From the IMG/VR virus record IMGVR_UViG_3300046538_000303, positions 1 to 42,890 of that record: a DNA stretch of 42,890 bases; one strand, written 5' to 3'. The stretch is from a virus. Shown one piece after another: positions 31,534 through 40,349 of this stretch; the stretch's first letter is position 1, and each line of letters starts with the position of its first letter. Below the pieces are notes generated by a model. The model did not search any database. It saw only the letters and a program-made list of their open reading frames with translations, and had not been told where the DNA came from. A program made the position numbers and the translations under genes.

Positions 31534-34500
31534 TTAACCCTCCATAACTGGCTCGCCTCGATGTCGGTATGCCTTCAAGTCCTTCTCGAACAGCGCACTG
31601 GCGGACTCGGCCCATTCGCGCAGGGTCTGGCCGGGCGGGTGATCACCCACCAGGAACACAAACCTCTGCTTCACCTTCTCGCCGTATTCGTACAGGATTG
31701 CCTTCTTGCGTAGCGCATCGCCGGCATAGCGCTCAACCGAGGGACTGAATATAGTCAGCGAGGTGTACTTCGATTCGCCGGACCGGTTGCACCACACCTG
31801 GAAGGCGTCATACAGCTGCTGCACCGCGCAGGTAACGAAAGGCAAAGGCAACAGCCCGCGCGACCATTCACGATAGAAGCGCTCGGCGGGCGCCAAGCTC
31901 TTCTCGATCAGGTTGTCTTTTGCCTCGTTGTAGAGGGGCTTGGTGTGCTCGTTGAAGTCGCCCATGTCCAGCTCGTACATGAGGTAGTGATAGAACGCCT
32001 GGATGCCCCCGGCCTCGATCTCCTTCCAGACGCCTTTGTAGAAGTCGGCGCCAAGGGCCGGCGGCGTCCACACCACCAGGTAGCGCCGATCGGTCTTGTC
32101 GAGCGCGAGCGGCTGCAGCTCGTTGGAGAGGAACACGAAGTTCATCTGGTTCTTCTCCGCGTGCTCCGGCAGCCCCTTCGGGTTGACGATAACGGTGTCG
32201 CCGGCCACCAGGTACTTGAGCTTGCCCTTCATCTGCTTGAGCTCGGCGCGCGTGACCACCTCGTCGGCCACCATAAAGAGCTTCATCGAGGCCCAGTCGT
32301 TGAAGTTCGACTCCAGCTGGGCGTTGCCAATGACATAGCCATATTCCCCGTAGATGGCCTTGACCACCTTCTCGAAGAAGAAGTTCTTACCGGAACCCTC
32401 GTCGCCGTGCATGATGATGGAGGTTTCCATCTTCGCGCCAGGGTTGCGCAGTGGGAAGGCCAGCCAACGCAGAATCCAGGTCTCCAGCTCGTGGTTGCCG
32501 TCGCACAGGTGCAGCAGCAGGACGCGGATCTGGAAGCAAATTCCCGCCTTCGGTTTCATGGGCCAACCGCTGAACAGATTGACAGTCGCGGTCGGGCCGC
32601 TCTCGGCAGGCGACGGCGTGTCCTTCGGATCGAACACGATGTTCTTCTTCAGCACCCATTTGCGCGAGTCTCCGGACCAGAACTTCATCACGTCGCTGTT
32701 CGCGACGATCGTGCGCATCGCCGACACCTTCATCAACATACGCTGCCGGCAGTCCCACACCAGGTCCTCGCCGTAGATCAGGATGAAGTTCTCGAGCACG
32801 TCGTCGACTGCGTCCCAATGCGCTTGCCCGTAGACCTTCTTGGGCTTTTCTTTCCGCGCCTTCTCGCCGTCATCCGTCTCATCCCCCTCCCCCCGCGCGG
32901 GAGCGGAGCCGGGTGCCATCGGCGGATACATCTTCGCCTGCACCGGCACCGCGTTCGGCAGGACATCATCCGCACCAAATCGCTCATCAAAATCCGTCGG
33001 CATTTCCTCAGCCGCCCCCTCCTCTGGCCGCTCCGCACCGAGGGGGGCGGGGGGAACGCCGCCGGCGCCGGCCGCCGCCGCTGGAGGGGTGAGGGGAGAT
33101 GGCGCAGCTGGCTGCTCGTCGACCGTGACCGCTTGCGCGGGTGGGGCGGGAGGGAAGGATGTGCGCTGCTCCGCAGCGAGGAGAGGTTCGCCGGCATCCG
33201 CCGGCTCCAGGATCTCCCGGTTACCGTTCGACTGCATCGACGACACGACGCCTGCCTGCTCCATCTGTTCGAGCAGACGAGCTGCCCGGTTGTAACCGAT
33301 ACGAAGATGACGCTGAACCAGGGAGATCGATGCCCGACGATGCGTAAGGATGATGTCGACTGCTTGACCGTAAAGCGCATCGGACTCGTCGTCGTCCTTG
33401 GCCGCTTGCGCGGGTTCCGGGGTGGCGATGAATGTGCGCTGCTGCGCAGCGAGGATGGCACAACGAACTTGCTCCGCTACGGACTCCGACCCTTCCTCAA
33501 TCTGCAAATCGTTGTAGTCGGTGAGCTTGCGGCCGGCGCGGTCGACGGCGAACACAGGCACGACCACGGACGCGTTGCCGACTTCGGCCGCGGCCGCATG
33601 GCTGCTGGCGACGCCAGCGTTCTTGAACGTCGGCGTGCGAACCAGGCGGCCCTTGCGCATATCCGCCTCGATGAAGCGGATGCCTTGGGCGTCCGTACGC
33701 CAGCTCGCCAGGACCTCGACCGTCTCGCCGTCATCTGCCAGCACCGTGTGCGAGGCGCCGTCGATCGGCACCTGGACCGAGACGCCGAAGTCCTCGAGCA
33801 GCCGCTCGGCGAACCGCTCGACGAGCAAGTAGTCGTCGTCAGCCAGGAAGAGCAGGTGGGCGTTCGGGTATCGCTTGCGCAGCAGCCGCGCGACGTGCAC
33901 CAGGTTGCCGGCATTCAGAGCCATGGCGACTGGCAGGTCGTACGAGCCCGCGACAGCCTGCCGTGCACTGGCGCACGTTGCGTAGCCCTCGCCGACCGCG
34001 ATGATCGGCGCGCCGGCCAGCGTGCCCAGCACATGGGCGACACCAATCGCGTCCATGCCGCTGTTGAGCTTCTTCTCACCATCGGGATCGATCTTCTGCA
34101 GGCCCAGCAACTGGCCATCGCGCACGAGCGGGATCATCAGCAGTTTGCCATCGGGGCTGACACGCAGGCCTTCGGCCGCTACCTGTTTGCGTGCCAGGTA
34201 CGGATGCTCGACTGGGACGCCCGCTGCCTTGCTCCACTGGTCGCGTGCACGATTTGCCGCGAGCCGCACTTCCTCGGCACGCTTTTCCTCTTCGGCCTTC
34301 TCAGCCGCACGCTGCTGACGGACGTACTCGGCACGTTCATCGGCCGACATCGCCTCGACGTCGACCTTGACCGGCACCGTATTGCGGTTTTCGCCTTGAA
34401 AGAAGCCGAAGGCACCGGTGACGACCTCACGACCGGAGCGCAGCGTCATCCTTCGAAGGATGTACCAGCCCTTTTTCTGCGGGCCAAATCGTTTGAACTT

Positions 34501-34584
34501 CCCGTCAAGGACGGGGTGATTCGCTGGCAGCTGCGGCATGCCGTATTCCGCCATCTGTGCTACTACCTGACCTACGTCGCTCAT
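31534..34584 (-). CDS. Primase/helicase-type replication protein with Toprim, FtsK-gamma and SF3 helicase parts
   Basis: A 1016-aa replication protein. Residues about 190-280 form a Toprim-like domain ([26 protein letters not shown]). About 398-458 is a clear FtsK gamma winged helix: [20 protein letters not shown] followed by [12 protein letters not shown] Pro/Ala-rich linker (about 465-560) leads to a superfamily 3 (DUF5906-like) helicase with Walker [12 protein letters not shown] (Lys about 732), Walker [10 protein letters not shown] (about 773), sensor FVFLSN, and an Arg finger in DRRYLVVW (about 831). No obvious polymerase-type primase motif is seen. The start overlaps the 146-aa gene (ATGA). 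It probably opens and unwinds the phage origin. Confidence 0.92.
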   Translation of the reverse strand: MSDVGQVVAQMAEYGMPQLPANHPVLDGKFKRFGPQKKGWYILRRMTLRSGREVVTGAFGFFQGENRNTVPVKVDVEAMSADERAEYVRQQRAAEKAEEEKRAEEVRLAANRARDQWSKAAGVPVEHPYLARKQVAAEGLRVSPDGKLLMIPLVRDGQLLGLQKIDPDGEKKLNSGMDAIGVAHVLGTLAGAPIIAVGEGYATCASARQAVAGSYDLPVAMALNAGNLVHVARLLRKRYPNAHLLFLADDDYLLVERFAERLLEDFGVSVQVPIDGASHTVLADDGETVEVLASWRTDAQGIRFIEADMRKGRLVRTPTFKNAGVASSHAAAAEVGNASVVVPVFAVDRAGRKLTDYNDLQIEEGSESVAEQVRCAILAAQQRTFIATPEPAQAAKDDDESDALYGQAVDIILTHRRASISLVQRHLRIGYNRAARLLEQMEQAGVVSSMQSNGNREILEPADAGEPLLAAEQRTSFPPAPPAQAVTVDEQPAAPSPLTPPAAAAGAGGVPPAPLGAERPEEGAAEEMPTDFDERFGADDVLPNAVPVQAKMYPPMAPGSAPARGEGDETDDGEKARKEKPKKVYGQAHWDAVDDVLENFILIYGEDLVWDCRQRMLMKVSAMRTIVANSDVMKFWSGDSRKWVLKKNIVFDPKDTPSPAESGPTATVNLFSGWPMKPKAGICFQIRVLLLHLCDGNHELETWILRWLAFPLRNPGAKMETSIIMHGDEGSGKNFFFEKVVKAIYGEYGYVIGNAQLESNFNDWASMKLFMVADEVVTRAELKQMKGKLKYLVAGDTVIVNPKGLPEHAEKNQMNFVFLSNELQPLALDKTDRRYLVVWTPPALGADFYKGVWKEIEAGGIQAFYHYLMYELDMGDFNEHTKPLYNEAKDNLIEKSLAPAERFYREWSRGLLPLPFVTCAVQQLYDAFQVWCNRSGESKYTSLTIFSPSVERYAGDALRKKAILYEYGEKVKQRFVFLVGDHPPGQTLREWAESASALFEKDLKAYRHRGEPVMEG

Positions 34585-35021
34585 TCGGTATCGCCCTCGT
34601 GTTGCACCGTAATGCTGCTGCGGTATGCAACCGGTTTGCCGGCATGCACCGACGGGATATCCCGGTAGTCGAACGCGCCCGGCCGCATTACACGCTGCAC
34701 AGGACGATGCCGGGTCGACAAATCCTGACGCGGCGGAACGTAACGCCCGGGCGTTGGCGCGCCTGGCACCTCTTCCTTGATCACGAAGCCCAGGAATCGA
34801 AGCCCGGCCTCAAGAATGCGATGTCCATCGCCGTGCGGCGCGATCAGCTTCCAGCGAAGCAGCTGCTGCACAACATCCCGCTTGAATTCGAAACGCGACT
34901 GCAGAAAGGAAGACATTTCCATCCATTCGGCCTCGCCCATCGCTCCGCATTGGTACAGAGCCACGAGCGCGCGGTAAGCCCGGCTGCCGTGGCGCGGGCC
35001 GCTGAGATTACCGCGCGCCAT
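34581..35021 (-). CDS. Hypothetical early protein upstream of the helicase
   Basis: A 146-aa protein ([20 protein letters not shown]) with a helical N-terminal half ([20 protein letters not shown], about 32-51; [10 protein letters not shown]) that resembles a winged-helix fold, and a basic Pro/Arg-rich C-terminus. It overlaps the CII-like gene by 14 bases and the helicase gene by four. Its position suggests a replication accessory or helicase-loader role, but no family can be named. Confidence 0.68.
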   Translation of the reverse strand: MARGNLSGPRHGSRAYRALVALYQCGAMGEAEWMEMSSFLQSRFEFKRDVVQQLLRWKLIAPHGDGHRILEAGLRFLGFVIKEEVPGAPTPGRYVPPRQDLSTRHRPVQRVMRPGAFDYRDIPSVHAGKPVAYRSSITVQHEGDTE

Positions 35022-35478
35022 GGTTGCCCCCCACTTGGCTGACGCCGTAGACGCGGATCATGAGTGCAAACACTTCGGCAACCGCTTTCTGCAGCTGCTG
35101 CACATCGTGTTCGAGGATGACTTCTTCGCGCTTGTCGATCACGCCGTCGTTGCTCAGTGCGTCATCGAAGTCGCGCGAGAAATTCCCCAGGAAGACATAC
35201 AACTCATTGAATTTGCGCATGAGGTCTTCGTTCTCGCACTCGACGTCGGGCAGGCGAACAAACACGCCGCCAGTGGCCTGCGCGATCGCGTCCGCATAGT
35301 GCGTCGTCTTCGACAGCTGCTGCAGTGCGAGTGACTTTTCATCGGACAGCTTCTGGTCCTTGACCTCGTAAATCCGGTTACGCAGGGCGTTCGTGGACAT
35401 GCCCAAGTAGGCAGCGGCCACGTCCCATCCACCGGTCACCGCTTCGATCATTTGCAGTTTGGCTTGGCGCAACTCCAT
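35008..35478 (-). CDS. CII/YmfL-like phage regulatory protein
   Basis: A 156-aa protein starting MELRQAKLQMIEAVTGGWDV. An N-terminal HTH (AAAYLGMSTNALRNRIYEVK, about 21-40) is followed by helices ending in REEVILEHDVQQLQKAVAEV. This is the pattern of the phage CII-like/YmfL regulatory family, which activates lysogeny or replication genes. I chose the ATG at 35478 because GAGGGA lies five bases upstream; the TTG at 35508 is less likely. It is divergent from the mini-WYL gene across a palindrome. Confidence 0.82.
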   Translation of the reverse strand: MELRQAKLQMIEAVTGGWDVAAAYLGMSTNALRNRIYEVKDQKLSDEKSLALQQLSKTTHYADAIAQATGGVFVRLPDVECENEDLMRKFNELYVFLGNFSRDFDDALSNDGVIDKREEVILEHDVQQLQKAVAEVFALMIRVYGVSQVGGNHGAR

Positions 35479-35511
35479 ACATCCCTCTGGTTTGTTTTGG
35501 TTTTGCAAACA

Positions 35512-35527
35512 TTTACTTGGAAGTAAA
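35512..35527. promoter_or_regulatory. Palindrome between the CII-like and mini-WYL genes, candidate operator
   Basis: TTTACTT-GG-AAGTAAA is a perfect 7-bp inverted repeat with a 2-base centre, flanked by TGCAA and TTGCA half-sites. It lies 34 bases before the CII-like start and 41 before the mini-WYL start, so one bound regulator could control both. Confidence 0.5.
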
Positions 35528-35567
35528 GTTGCATCGTTGAAAAAACTGATGACTAGGAAATCTGCTG

Positions 35568-35876
35568 ATGAATCTTGCTGAGGCAGTCCGGAAGCGGCAT
35601 CTGGTGCAGTGGCATGACAACGGATTCATCCGAACCATCGAGCCGCACTTGCTTGCCCAATTGCGTGGGCAGCGCCTGGTTGTGATCGCGCTGCAAATAG
35701 CTGGCGGCCCATCTAACGAAACCCAGGGATGCTGGAAGGTAATCGATGTCAATGGCGGCCTAAACGTCGACCTGCGACAGCGGTTTGACCAGAAGAAGGA
35801 TGTTCCGCCACATCTATTGGATCTTGTGCAGTGGATCTACGCGTCCGCCGAGCCATTAAGGTCGCTGCCATCCTGA
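35568..35876 (+). CDS. Stand-alone mini-WYL domain protein
   Basis: A 102-aa protein (MNLAEAVRKRHLVQWHDNGF) with the short WYL-like pattern: RTIEPHLLAQLRGQRLVVIA (about 22-41), GCWKVIDVNGGLNV (about 55-68), as in small WYL-related proteins that lack an HTH. WYL domains bind ligands, often nucleic acid or nucleotides, and regulate transcription or phage defence. AGGAAA lies seven bases before the ATG. The gene is read against the cro-to-CII transcript and its end overlaps the cro end by 40 bases. Confidence 0.65.
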   Translation: MNLAEAVRKRHLVQWHDNGFIRTIEPHLLAQLRGQRLVVIALQIAGGPSNETQGCWKVIDVNGGLNVDLRQRFDQKKDVPPHLLDLVQWIYASAEPLRSLPS

Positions 35877-36079
35877 CTACCCTCCTGACGGCACTCAGCA
35901 TGACAACGATCTCGATGCAGTTCCAATAATCGACTCGCAATCGCGAAGGAAGGATCCTTGCCCCTTGTCCCATTGAGGAACGAGCTGATAGTTGATTGAC
36001 TGCAACCGACGAGCTTCGCAAGCTCGTGCTGAGTTAAGCCGCTTTTGAGAAGTTCCCGGGTGATCTGTTGTGTGTTCAT
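35837..36079 (-). CDS. Cro-like HTH repressor
   Basis: An 80-aa protein, MNTQQITRELLKSGLTQHEL followed by AKLVGCSQSTISSFLNGTRG (about 21-40), a clear HTH_3/XRE type. The longer frame back to 36121 would begin with TTG over the operators, so the ATG at 36079 is preferred. No Shine-Dalgarno lies upstream; the -10 ends six bases before the ATG, so the mRNA is probably leaderless. It is the first gene of the leftward early transcript and is divergent from cI. It should compete with CI for the shared operators. Confidence 0.85.
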   Translation of the reverse strand: MNTQQITRELLKSGLTQHELAKLVGCSQSTISSFLNGTRGKDPSFAIASRLLELHRDRCHAECRQEGSQDGSDLNGSADA

Positions 36080-36085
36080 GAGGAA

Positions 36086-36129
36086 ATTATCACGTACGCG
36101 ATCAATCTTGTCAATCGCCAACGCGATTG
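36086..36129 (-). promoter_or_regulatory. cro promoter with two operators
   Basis: On the - strand TTGACA (36114-36109), a 17-base spacer and GATAAT (36091-36086) form a near-consensus promoter. Operator A, ATCGCGTACGTGAT (36102-36089), overlaps the -10. Operator B, ATCGCGTTGGCGAT (36127-36114), lies exactly 25 bp upstream and sits inside a perfect palindrome CAATCGC-CAAC-GCGATTG (36112-36129). A further palindrome ATTAC-ATTT-GTAAT (36138-36151) lies directly before the cI start. Confidence 0.8.
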
Positions 36130-36152
36130 GCTTTTCTATTACATTTGTAATA

Positions 36153-36860
36153 ATGAAGACACTTGCAGAACGCCTTACCTGGGCAAGAACTCAGGCAAAC
36201 ATGACTCAGCAAGAGCTAGCCAAAGCTACCGGGGTGGCCCAGTCGACTATTGCAAGCTGGGAATCCGGAGCGCGCGAGACTGGACGCAAGATCATGATCG
36301 TGGCCGATTATTTGAATATGAGCCCGATGTGGCTGGCGGAAGGGAAAGGTGAGCCGTATCCGTACTCAGAGCGCACAGTCAACCATCCACTTATCCCAGG
36401 CGCACAAGCGGTAACTGTCGTAGATAACGATTCGCCGGAGGTCTACCACATACCTAAGGTGAAGCTACGCCTGCGCGCTGGCGTCACCGGATTTCAGACA
36501 GAACCTGATACAGGCCACGGCGCCAGCACTACAGGTATTTTTCGCAGTTGGGTAGATCGCAAGGGGTACAACCCAGGGCAGCTAATATCGGTTGAAGTCC
36601 ATGGCGAGAGCATGGAACCCACTTTTTACGAAGGTGATATCGTCGTAGTCAACCTGGCCGATAAGCAGCCGCAGGACAATGGTGTTTACGCGATCAACTA
36701 TGAAGGTGAAGCCGTTATCAAACGGATGTCGCGCGACATCGGCCAGTGGTGGCTGATGTCGGACAATCCGGACCAGCGGAAATACTATCGTCGCCGCTGC
36801 GCTGGCACGGAATGCATCGTTATCGGTCGAGTCGTGTATCGACAAGGCGAAAACTTCTGA
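36153..36860 (+). CDS. CI-like phage repressor with S24 (LexA-type) protease domain
   Basis: A 235-aa lysogeny repressor. An N-terminal HTH_3 (about 17-37, TQQELAKATGVAQSTIASWE) binds the operators. The C-terminal S24 domain has Ala109-Gly110 as the probable self-cleavage site (LRAGVTGF), nucleophile Ser153 in HGESMEP and general base Lys190 in EAVIKRM. RecA-stimulated cleavage would induce the phage, matching the LexA box elsewhere in the window. The ATG at 36153 is preferred over longer in-frame starts in the operator region; there is no Shine-Dalgarno, so translation may be leaderless. Confidence 0.93.
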   Translation: MKTLAERLTWARTQANMTQQELAKATGVAQSTIASWESGARETGRKIMIVADYLNMSPMWLAEGKGEPYPYSERTVNHPLIPGAQAVTVVDNDSPEVYHIPKVKLRLRAGVTGFQTEPDTGHGASTTGIFRSWVDRKGYNPGQLISVEVHGESMEPTFYEGDIVVVNLADKQPQDNGVYAINYEGEAVIKRMSRDIGQWWLMSDNPDQRKYYRRRCAGTECIVIGRVVYRQGENF

Positions 36861-37158
36861 TCCTAAGCGCGGGCGCTCAACAGCCACGTACCTTCTCTGC
36901 CTATCCAGACCCGAAGTCTACATAGGCACTGCCTCCCCTATCTAGAGTCCTAGAGTCGAAGCCTAATTGGGCTCTTATCATTAATGTTGTTGTTACGCTA
37001 CATTCTCGGTGAAATGTAGCTGCGACCTACTCCGCCTTATCCGCTTTATCGCAAGGGCTGGCTCACAGGCCAAGCTCAACTCATGGATATCGCGAACGCG
37101 CTTGACACGACACATCGCGTTCGTGATAATTGCCTCAGTTCAAATAACCGAGGGAATC
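36861..37158 (+). promoter_or_regulatory. Intergenic region with the rightward early promoter and two operators
   Basis: No gene is seen here. TTGACA (37102-37107), 17 bases, GATAAT (37125-37130) is a near-consensus promoter. Operator C, ATCGCGTTCGTGAT (37114-37127), overlaps its -10, and operator D, ATCGCGAACGCGCT (37089-37102), lies 25 bp upstream, the same spacing as at cro. From the operator through the start site it agrees with the cro promoter at 21 of 23 positions. Upstream, GCTACATT-N8-AATGTAGC (36997-37020) is a perfect 8-bp inverted repeat without a T run, and TAGAGTC is repeated near 36944-36957. Confidence 0.78.
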
Positions 37159-37326
37159 ATGAAGAGAACGGTGATGGTCTTTCAGGTTTGCGCGTTCAAT
37201 GGGCTGGTGCGCATTCAGTACAGCGTTATCGCACACTCAAGCTTCGATGCAGCAATCGGCGCAGTCGTACTGTTCGGCGATGAACCCTGCAAAGTCAACG
37301 TAACACCGCTGAAGGTCTCGCAATGA
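37159..37326 (+). CDS. Small early protein, first gene of the rightward operon
   Basis: A 55-aa protein (MKRTVMVFQVCAFNGLVRIQ). GAGGGA precedes the ATG by about three to five bases, and the start lies 29 bases after the promoter -10. It is a mixed strand/helix sequence with two Cys and no membrane segment. Its stop overlaps the next start (ATGA). First genes after an early promoter are often host-takeover or regulatory peptides, but nothing specific can be recognised. Confidence 0.65.
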   Translation: MKRTVMVFQVCAFNGLVRIQYSVIAHSSFDAAIGAVVLFGDEPCKVNVTPLKVSQ

Positions 37327-37721
37327 CGTCCGCGACTCGCACGCGTGCACCGAACGCCCGAGCTCGCACGACGCCGATCGGCACCGGGGAGCTGCATCAG
37401 GCATTGGAGACAGCACGCGACCGCGTTGAGCTCGCGCGATTCTGCGATGCACACGTCTGCACTCCGGACGAGGTCTCGGCAGACGGCACGCGCCTCCACC
37501 TGCCGCGCGTGCTTCAACTCATGCGCGACCGCGGCTACCAGGTCGCCAACCCTGTTCAGGCACCGATGCAGCCGAAGCGTGGCCTCACGGCCTGGATCGT
37601 CCATATCCGCATGCCCAAGGTCGAGTTCGACATGGGCTTCTACACCCCCGACGCGCCCGCAAAAAATCCCCTACCCCTCACATGGAGCCAGCATGAGCAC
37701 CACCGATATCGCATTGGCTGA
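37323..37721 (+). CDS. Hypothetical early protein
   Basis: A 132-aa protein beginning MTSATRTRAPNARARTTPIG, basic and disordered at first. ALETARDRVELARFCDAHVC (about 27-46) and HLPRVLQLMRDRGYQVANPV (about 59-78) are helical, and the end is strand-like (TAWIVHIRMPKVEFDMGFYT). The middle could be a small HTH-type domain. It is coupled to the 55-aa gene by ATGA. No family recognised. Confidence 0.68.
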   Translation: MTSATRTRAPNARARTTPIGTGELHQALETARDRVELARFCDAHVCTPDEVSADGTRLHLPRVLQLMRDRGYQVANPVQAPMQPKRGLTAWIVHIRMPKVEFDMGFYTPDAPAKNPLPLTWSQHEHHRYRIG

Positions 37722-37755
37722 CACGTCATCCACTAGCAACCAAGACGATGAGAAT

Positions 37756-38067
37756 TTACGCCCTACCGCCCGGACTACGCTGTTCTTCCATAAGGACGCG
37801 GTAGGCCTCTGCGGAGGCAAATTTCATACGACCGCTGGCGTCGACATTGCAGCCGTTGGCGGCACACCAGGCGGGGAACGTGTCGGGGTCGATATACGCT
37901 TTGACGACCACTGCCCCCTCCCGGACATATCGCTTGCGGCCTTGTTCCGCCTGATCCTGCCATTGCAAGAAGGTACGGGGCAGCCGGTCGCCGTCGACGA
38001 ACAGGGCACGCAATTTGTCGTAGTCCGCTTCGCGATACCACGCCATGCCGAGGGCCTGGACCTTCAT
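37756..38067 (-). CDS. Hypothetical protein read against the early operon
   Basis: A 103-aa protein with MAWYREADYDKLRALFVDGD (about 8-27), FLQWQDQAEQGRKRY, and VVVKAYIDPDTFPAWCAANG (about 55-74), a pattern I associate with small proteins of plasmids and phages of unknown function. The ATG at 38067 (MKVQALG) is used; Met8 (38046) is the family-like start and is equally possible. It is the only leftward gene between cI and the right end. It is divergent from the ParB-like gene, with 125 bases between them. Confidence 0.68.
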   Translation of the reverse strand: MKVQALGMAWYREADYDKLRALFVDGDRLPRTFLQWQDQAEQGRKRYVREGAVVVKAYIDPDTFPAWCAANGCNVDASGRMKFASAEAYRVLMEEQRSPGGRA

Positions 38068-38192
38068 CGGTGAATTCGCCAATTCATTCTCCCAAGAATT
38101 TTTATTGAAACTCAAACAATAGCAGCAGCCAGAGCGGCAAGCAATTACGTGCCACCTCATCCTAGCTCTGCTACACCTGAACAGGAGCAAAC

Positions 38193-40349
38193 ATGGCACT
38201 CCCCCCGCCGCTTTCTGCACACGACCTGGCAATCGCTGACGCCCAGGCACAGCACACCTTCGATGACGGCTACTACGGTCACTTCGAGATTGCCAAGCTG
38301 CGCGCCTCACCCGACAACCGCAAGCGCTTTAATGAGCAGGCCCTGCAGGAACTGGCCGAGAGCATCAAGGCCATGGGCGTCGCTCAAGCCATCCTGATCC
38401 GCCCGGTGACGCCCACCGAAGAAGCGCCCCAGGAGTTCGAGATCGTCGCCGGCGAGCGCCGCTTCCGCGCATCGAAGATCGCCGGCAAGACCCATATTCC
38501 GGCGCTGTGCCGGAAGCTCAGCGACCTGGACGCGGCCAAGATCCGTATCCTCGAGAACCTGCAGCGCGAAGACCCGCATCCGATGGAAGAGGCCGAGGGC
38601 TACCAGCTGCTCATGCTGCAGCACGGCTTTACGGCCGACCAACTGGTGGACGAGGTGAAGAAAAGTCGTGCCTACATTTATGGGCGCTTGAAGCTGTGCG
38701 CGTTGGCAAGCGAGGTCCGCGAGCAGTTCCTCGACAACAAGCTGTCCGCGTCCACTGCACTGTTGGTCGCCCGCATCCCCGTCCCCGCCCTGCAGGTCAA
38801 GGCCGCACAAGAAATCCTCTCCCCGACTTATGGCGAACCGATGTCCCACCGGGCCGCGGCATCCCATATTCAAAACCGCTACATGCTAAAGCTGAATGCG
38901 GCCGTCTTTTCCGTCACCGATGCAAAGCTGTTGTCCGCGGCCGGCGCGTGCACAAAATGCCCGAAACGGACCGGGAACCAGCCCGAAATTTTCGACGGCA
39001 TCGACGCAAACGTCTGCACAGATCCGGACTGCTTCGCGGAAAAGCGAGCGGCACATAGCGCGGCAGTACTTGTTCAGGCCAATAAAGAAGGCATCCCCGT
39101 CCTCGAGGGCGACGAGGCGAACCAAACGCTCTCGCGCCGTTTCAGCCAGGACAGTGAACTTGTGACGCCCGACATGAACCTCTGGTATTTCAAGCGTAAC
39201 GCTCCGTCCACTCAGAATAACGGCTACGTCAAAGACTTCCTGACCGACGACGTCATGCCGACTGTCGCAGGCTATGTGAAAAAGGACGACGTCAACCTGA
39301 CCCCGCTCTATAAGCGCGTTGATATGCAAGCGGCCCTCGAGAAGGTCGGTGCCTGCGAAACGGTGGAAGCCTACACCGAACGGATGGCAACGGTACAGAC
39401 TACGACACCCATATCCGCCAAGGCCGAAGCCGAGAGGAAGAAGCAGGCGGAGTTCGAAAAGCAGGCGACCGAGGTGACGAAGTTCCGCGTCGCGCTCTAT
39501 ATGAAGTTGCGCATCCGCGCCGCTGAGAACGGCTTCAGCTTGCAATCGCTTCGCGAGATCACCAAGGTTCTGCTGAATGAGTTCGGCCTGCCGCGTGAGC
39601 TACGTGACGCGTATGCTTTCGATCCCCAGAGCGGCGATGAGGTAAACAAATATGTCGACCAGGCTGGCCTCCCGGAGATCCAGCTGCTCATGGTCGACTC
39701 CATTTTTGGCGGCGCTTTTGACGTCAGCGCTTATGACATCAAGAACGGTCACGCCGACGAGGACGACTTCTCGGTGCTCCTGAATATCGCCCAAAACGAA
39801 GGCATCGACGCCAATCAGATCCGCGAGGAATTGTTCCCGCAGCCGATCGACGTTACCAACATGCAGTACAGCGCCCTGGTCGACTTTATCAGGTCGAAGC
39901 CGAACCGCATCAACGAACTGAAAGACGCTGTGCTGCACTGTGGACCGCGCGGCGATCTCGTCGGCCCGCTCGAGCAAGCTGCGACCAGCTTGGGCTACGT
40001 CTACAGGGAGCGCGCTTTTGTTCTCGCCGACGCTGATGCGTCCCCTCCAGCAGTTGATCAGGTCGAGCATGCTCCGGCCCCGGCCGACGAAACAACTACT
40101 GCAGTGCGACAGGCCGAAGAGGCACAGCCAGCGGCTAACCAGGTCGACGGCGAACAGCTGGCCGAGCAGATGGCCGAGGTGACGCCGGCGACGGCCGATA
40201 GCGACGTGCAGACGTCTGTACTCGACAAGAAGGCCAAAGCGAAGCCGCCCGCAAAAACCAGCACGAGCAAAAAGGCCGCGACGCCGGCGCCGTCGAAGAA
40301 GCCTGTGCCGGCGGCCTCGACGTCGCGCAGCAAAGCCAAGGCAGCGTAA
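38193..40349 (+). CDS. ParB-like protein (no ParA partner seen)
   Basis: A 718-aa protein. The N-terminal ParB/Srx fold has the CTP-binding motifs GERRFRA (87-93) and ENLQRED (121-127), followed by an HTH-like region (about 145-170, FTADQLVDEVKKSRAYIYGR). A Cys cluster, CTKCPKRTGN then CTDPDCF (about 250-275), is probably a zinc site. A large middle region is helical, and the last 130 residues are disordered Ala/Lys/Pro-rich. ParB proteins load on DNA as CTP-driven clamps. AGGAG precedes the ATG. There is no parA nearby, so a role in DNA organisation, replication control or transcription is more likely than partition. Confidence 0.87.
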   Translation: MALPPPLSAHDLAIADAQAQHTFDDGYYGHFEIAKLRASPDNRKRFNEQALQELAESIKAMGVAQAILIRPVTPTEEAPQEFEIVAGERRFRASKIAGKTHIPALCRKLSDLDAAKIRILENLQREDPHPMEEAEGYQLLMLQHGFTADQLVDEVKKSRAYIYGRLKLCALASEVREQFLDNKLSASTALLVARIPVPALQVKAAQEILSPTYGEPMSHRAAASHIQNRYMLKLNAAVFSVTDAKLLSAAGACTKCPKRTGNQPEIFDGIDANVCTDPDCFAEKRAAHSAAVLVQANKEGIPVLEGDEANQTLSRRFSQDSELVTPDMNLWYFKRNAPSTQNNGYVKDFLTDDVMPTVAGYVKKDDVNLTPLYKRVDMQAALEKVGACETVEAYTERMATVQTTTPISAKAEAERKKQAEFEKQATEVTKFRVALYMKLRIRAAENGFSLQSLREITKVLLNEFGLPRELRDAYAFDPQSGDEVNKYVDQAGLPEIQLLMVDSIFGGAFDVSAYDIKNGHADEDDFSVLLNIAQNEGIDANQIREELFPQPIDVTNMQYSALVDFIRSKPNRINELKDAVLHCGPRGDLVGPLEQAATSLGYVYRERAFVLADADASPPAVDQVEHAPAPADETTTAVRQAEEAQPAANQVDGEQLAEQMAEVTPATADSDVQTSVLDKKAKAKPPAKTSTSKKAATPAPSKKPVPAASTSRSKAKAA

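Noticed and set aside
31945-34668. A 907-codon open frame on the + strand opposite the large helicase
   Set aside because: It is the antisense shadow of a clearly recognised protein in GC-rich DNA, contains no recognisable domain, and lacks a ribosome site.
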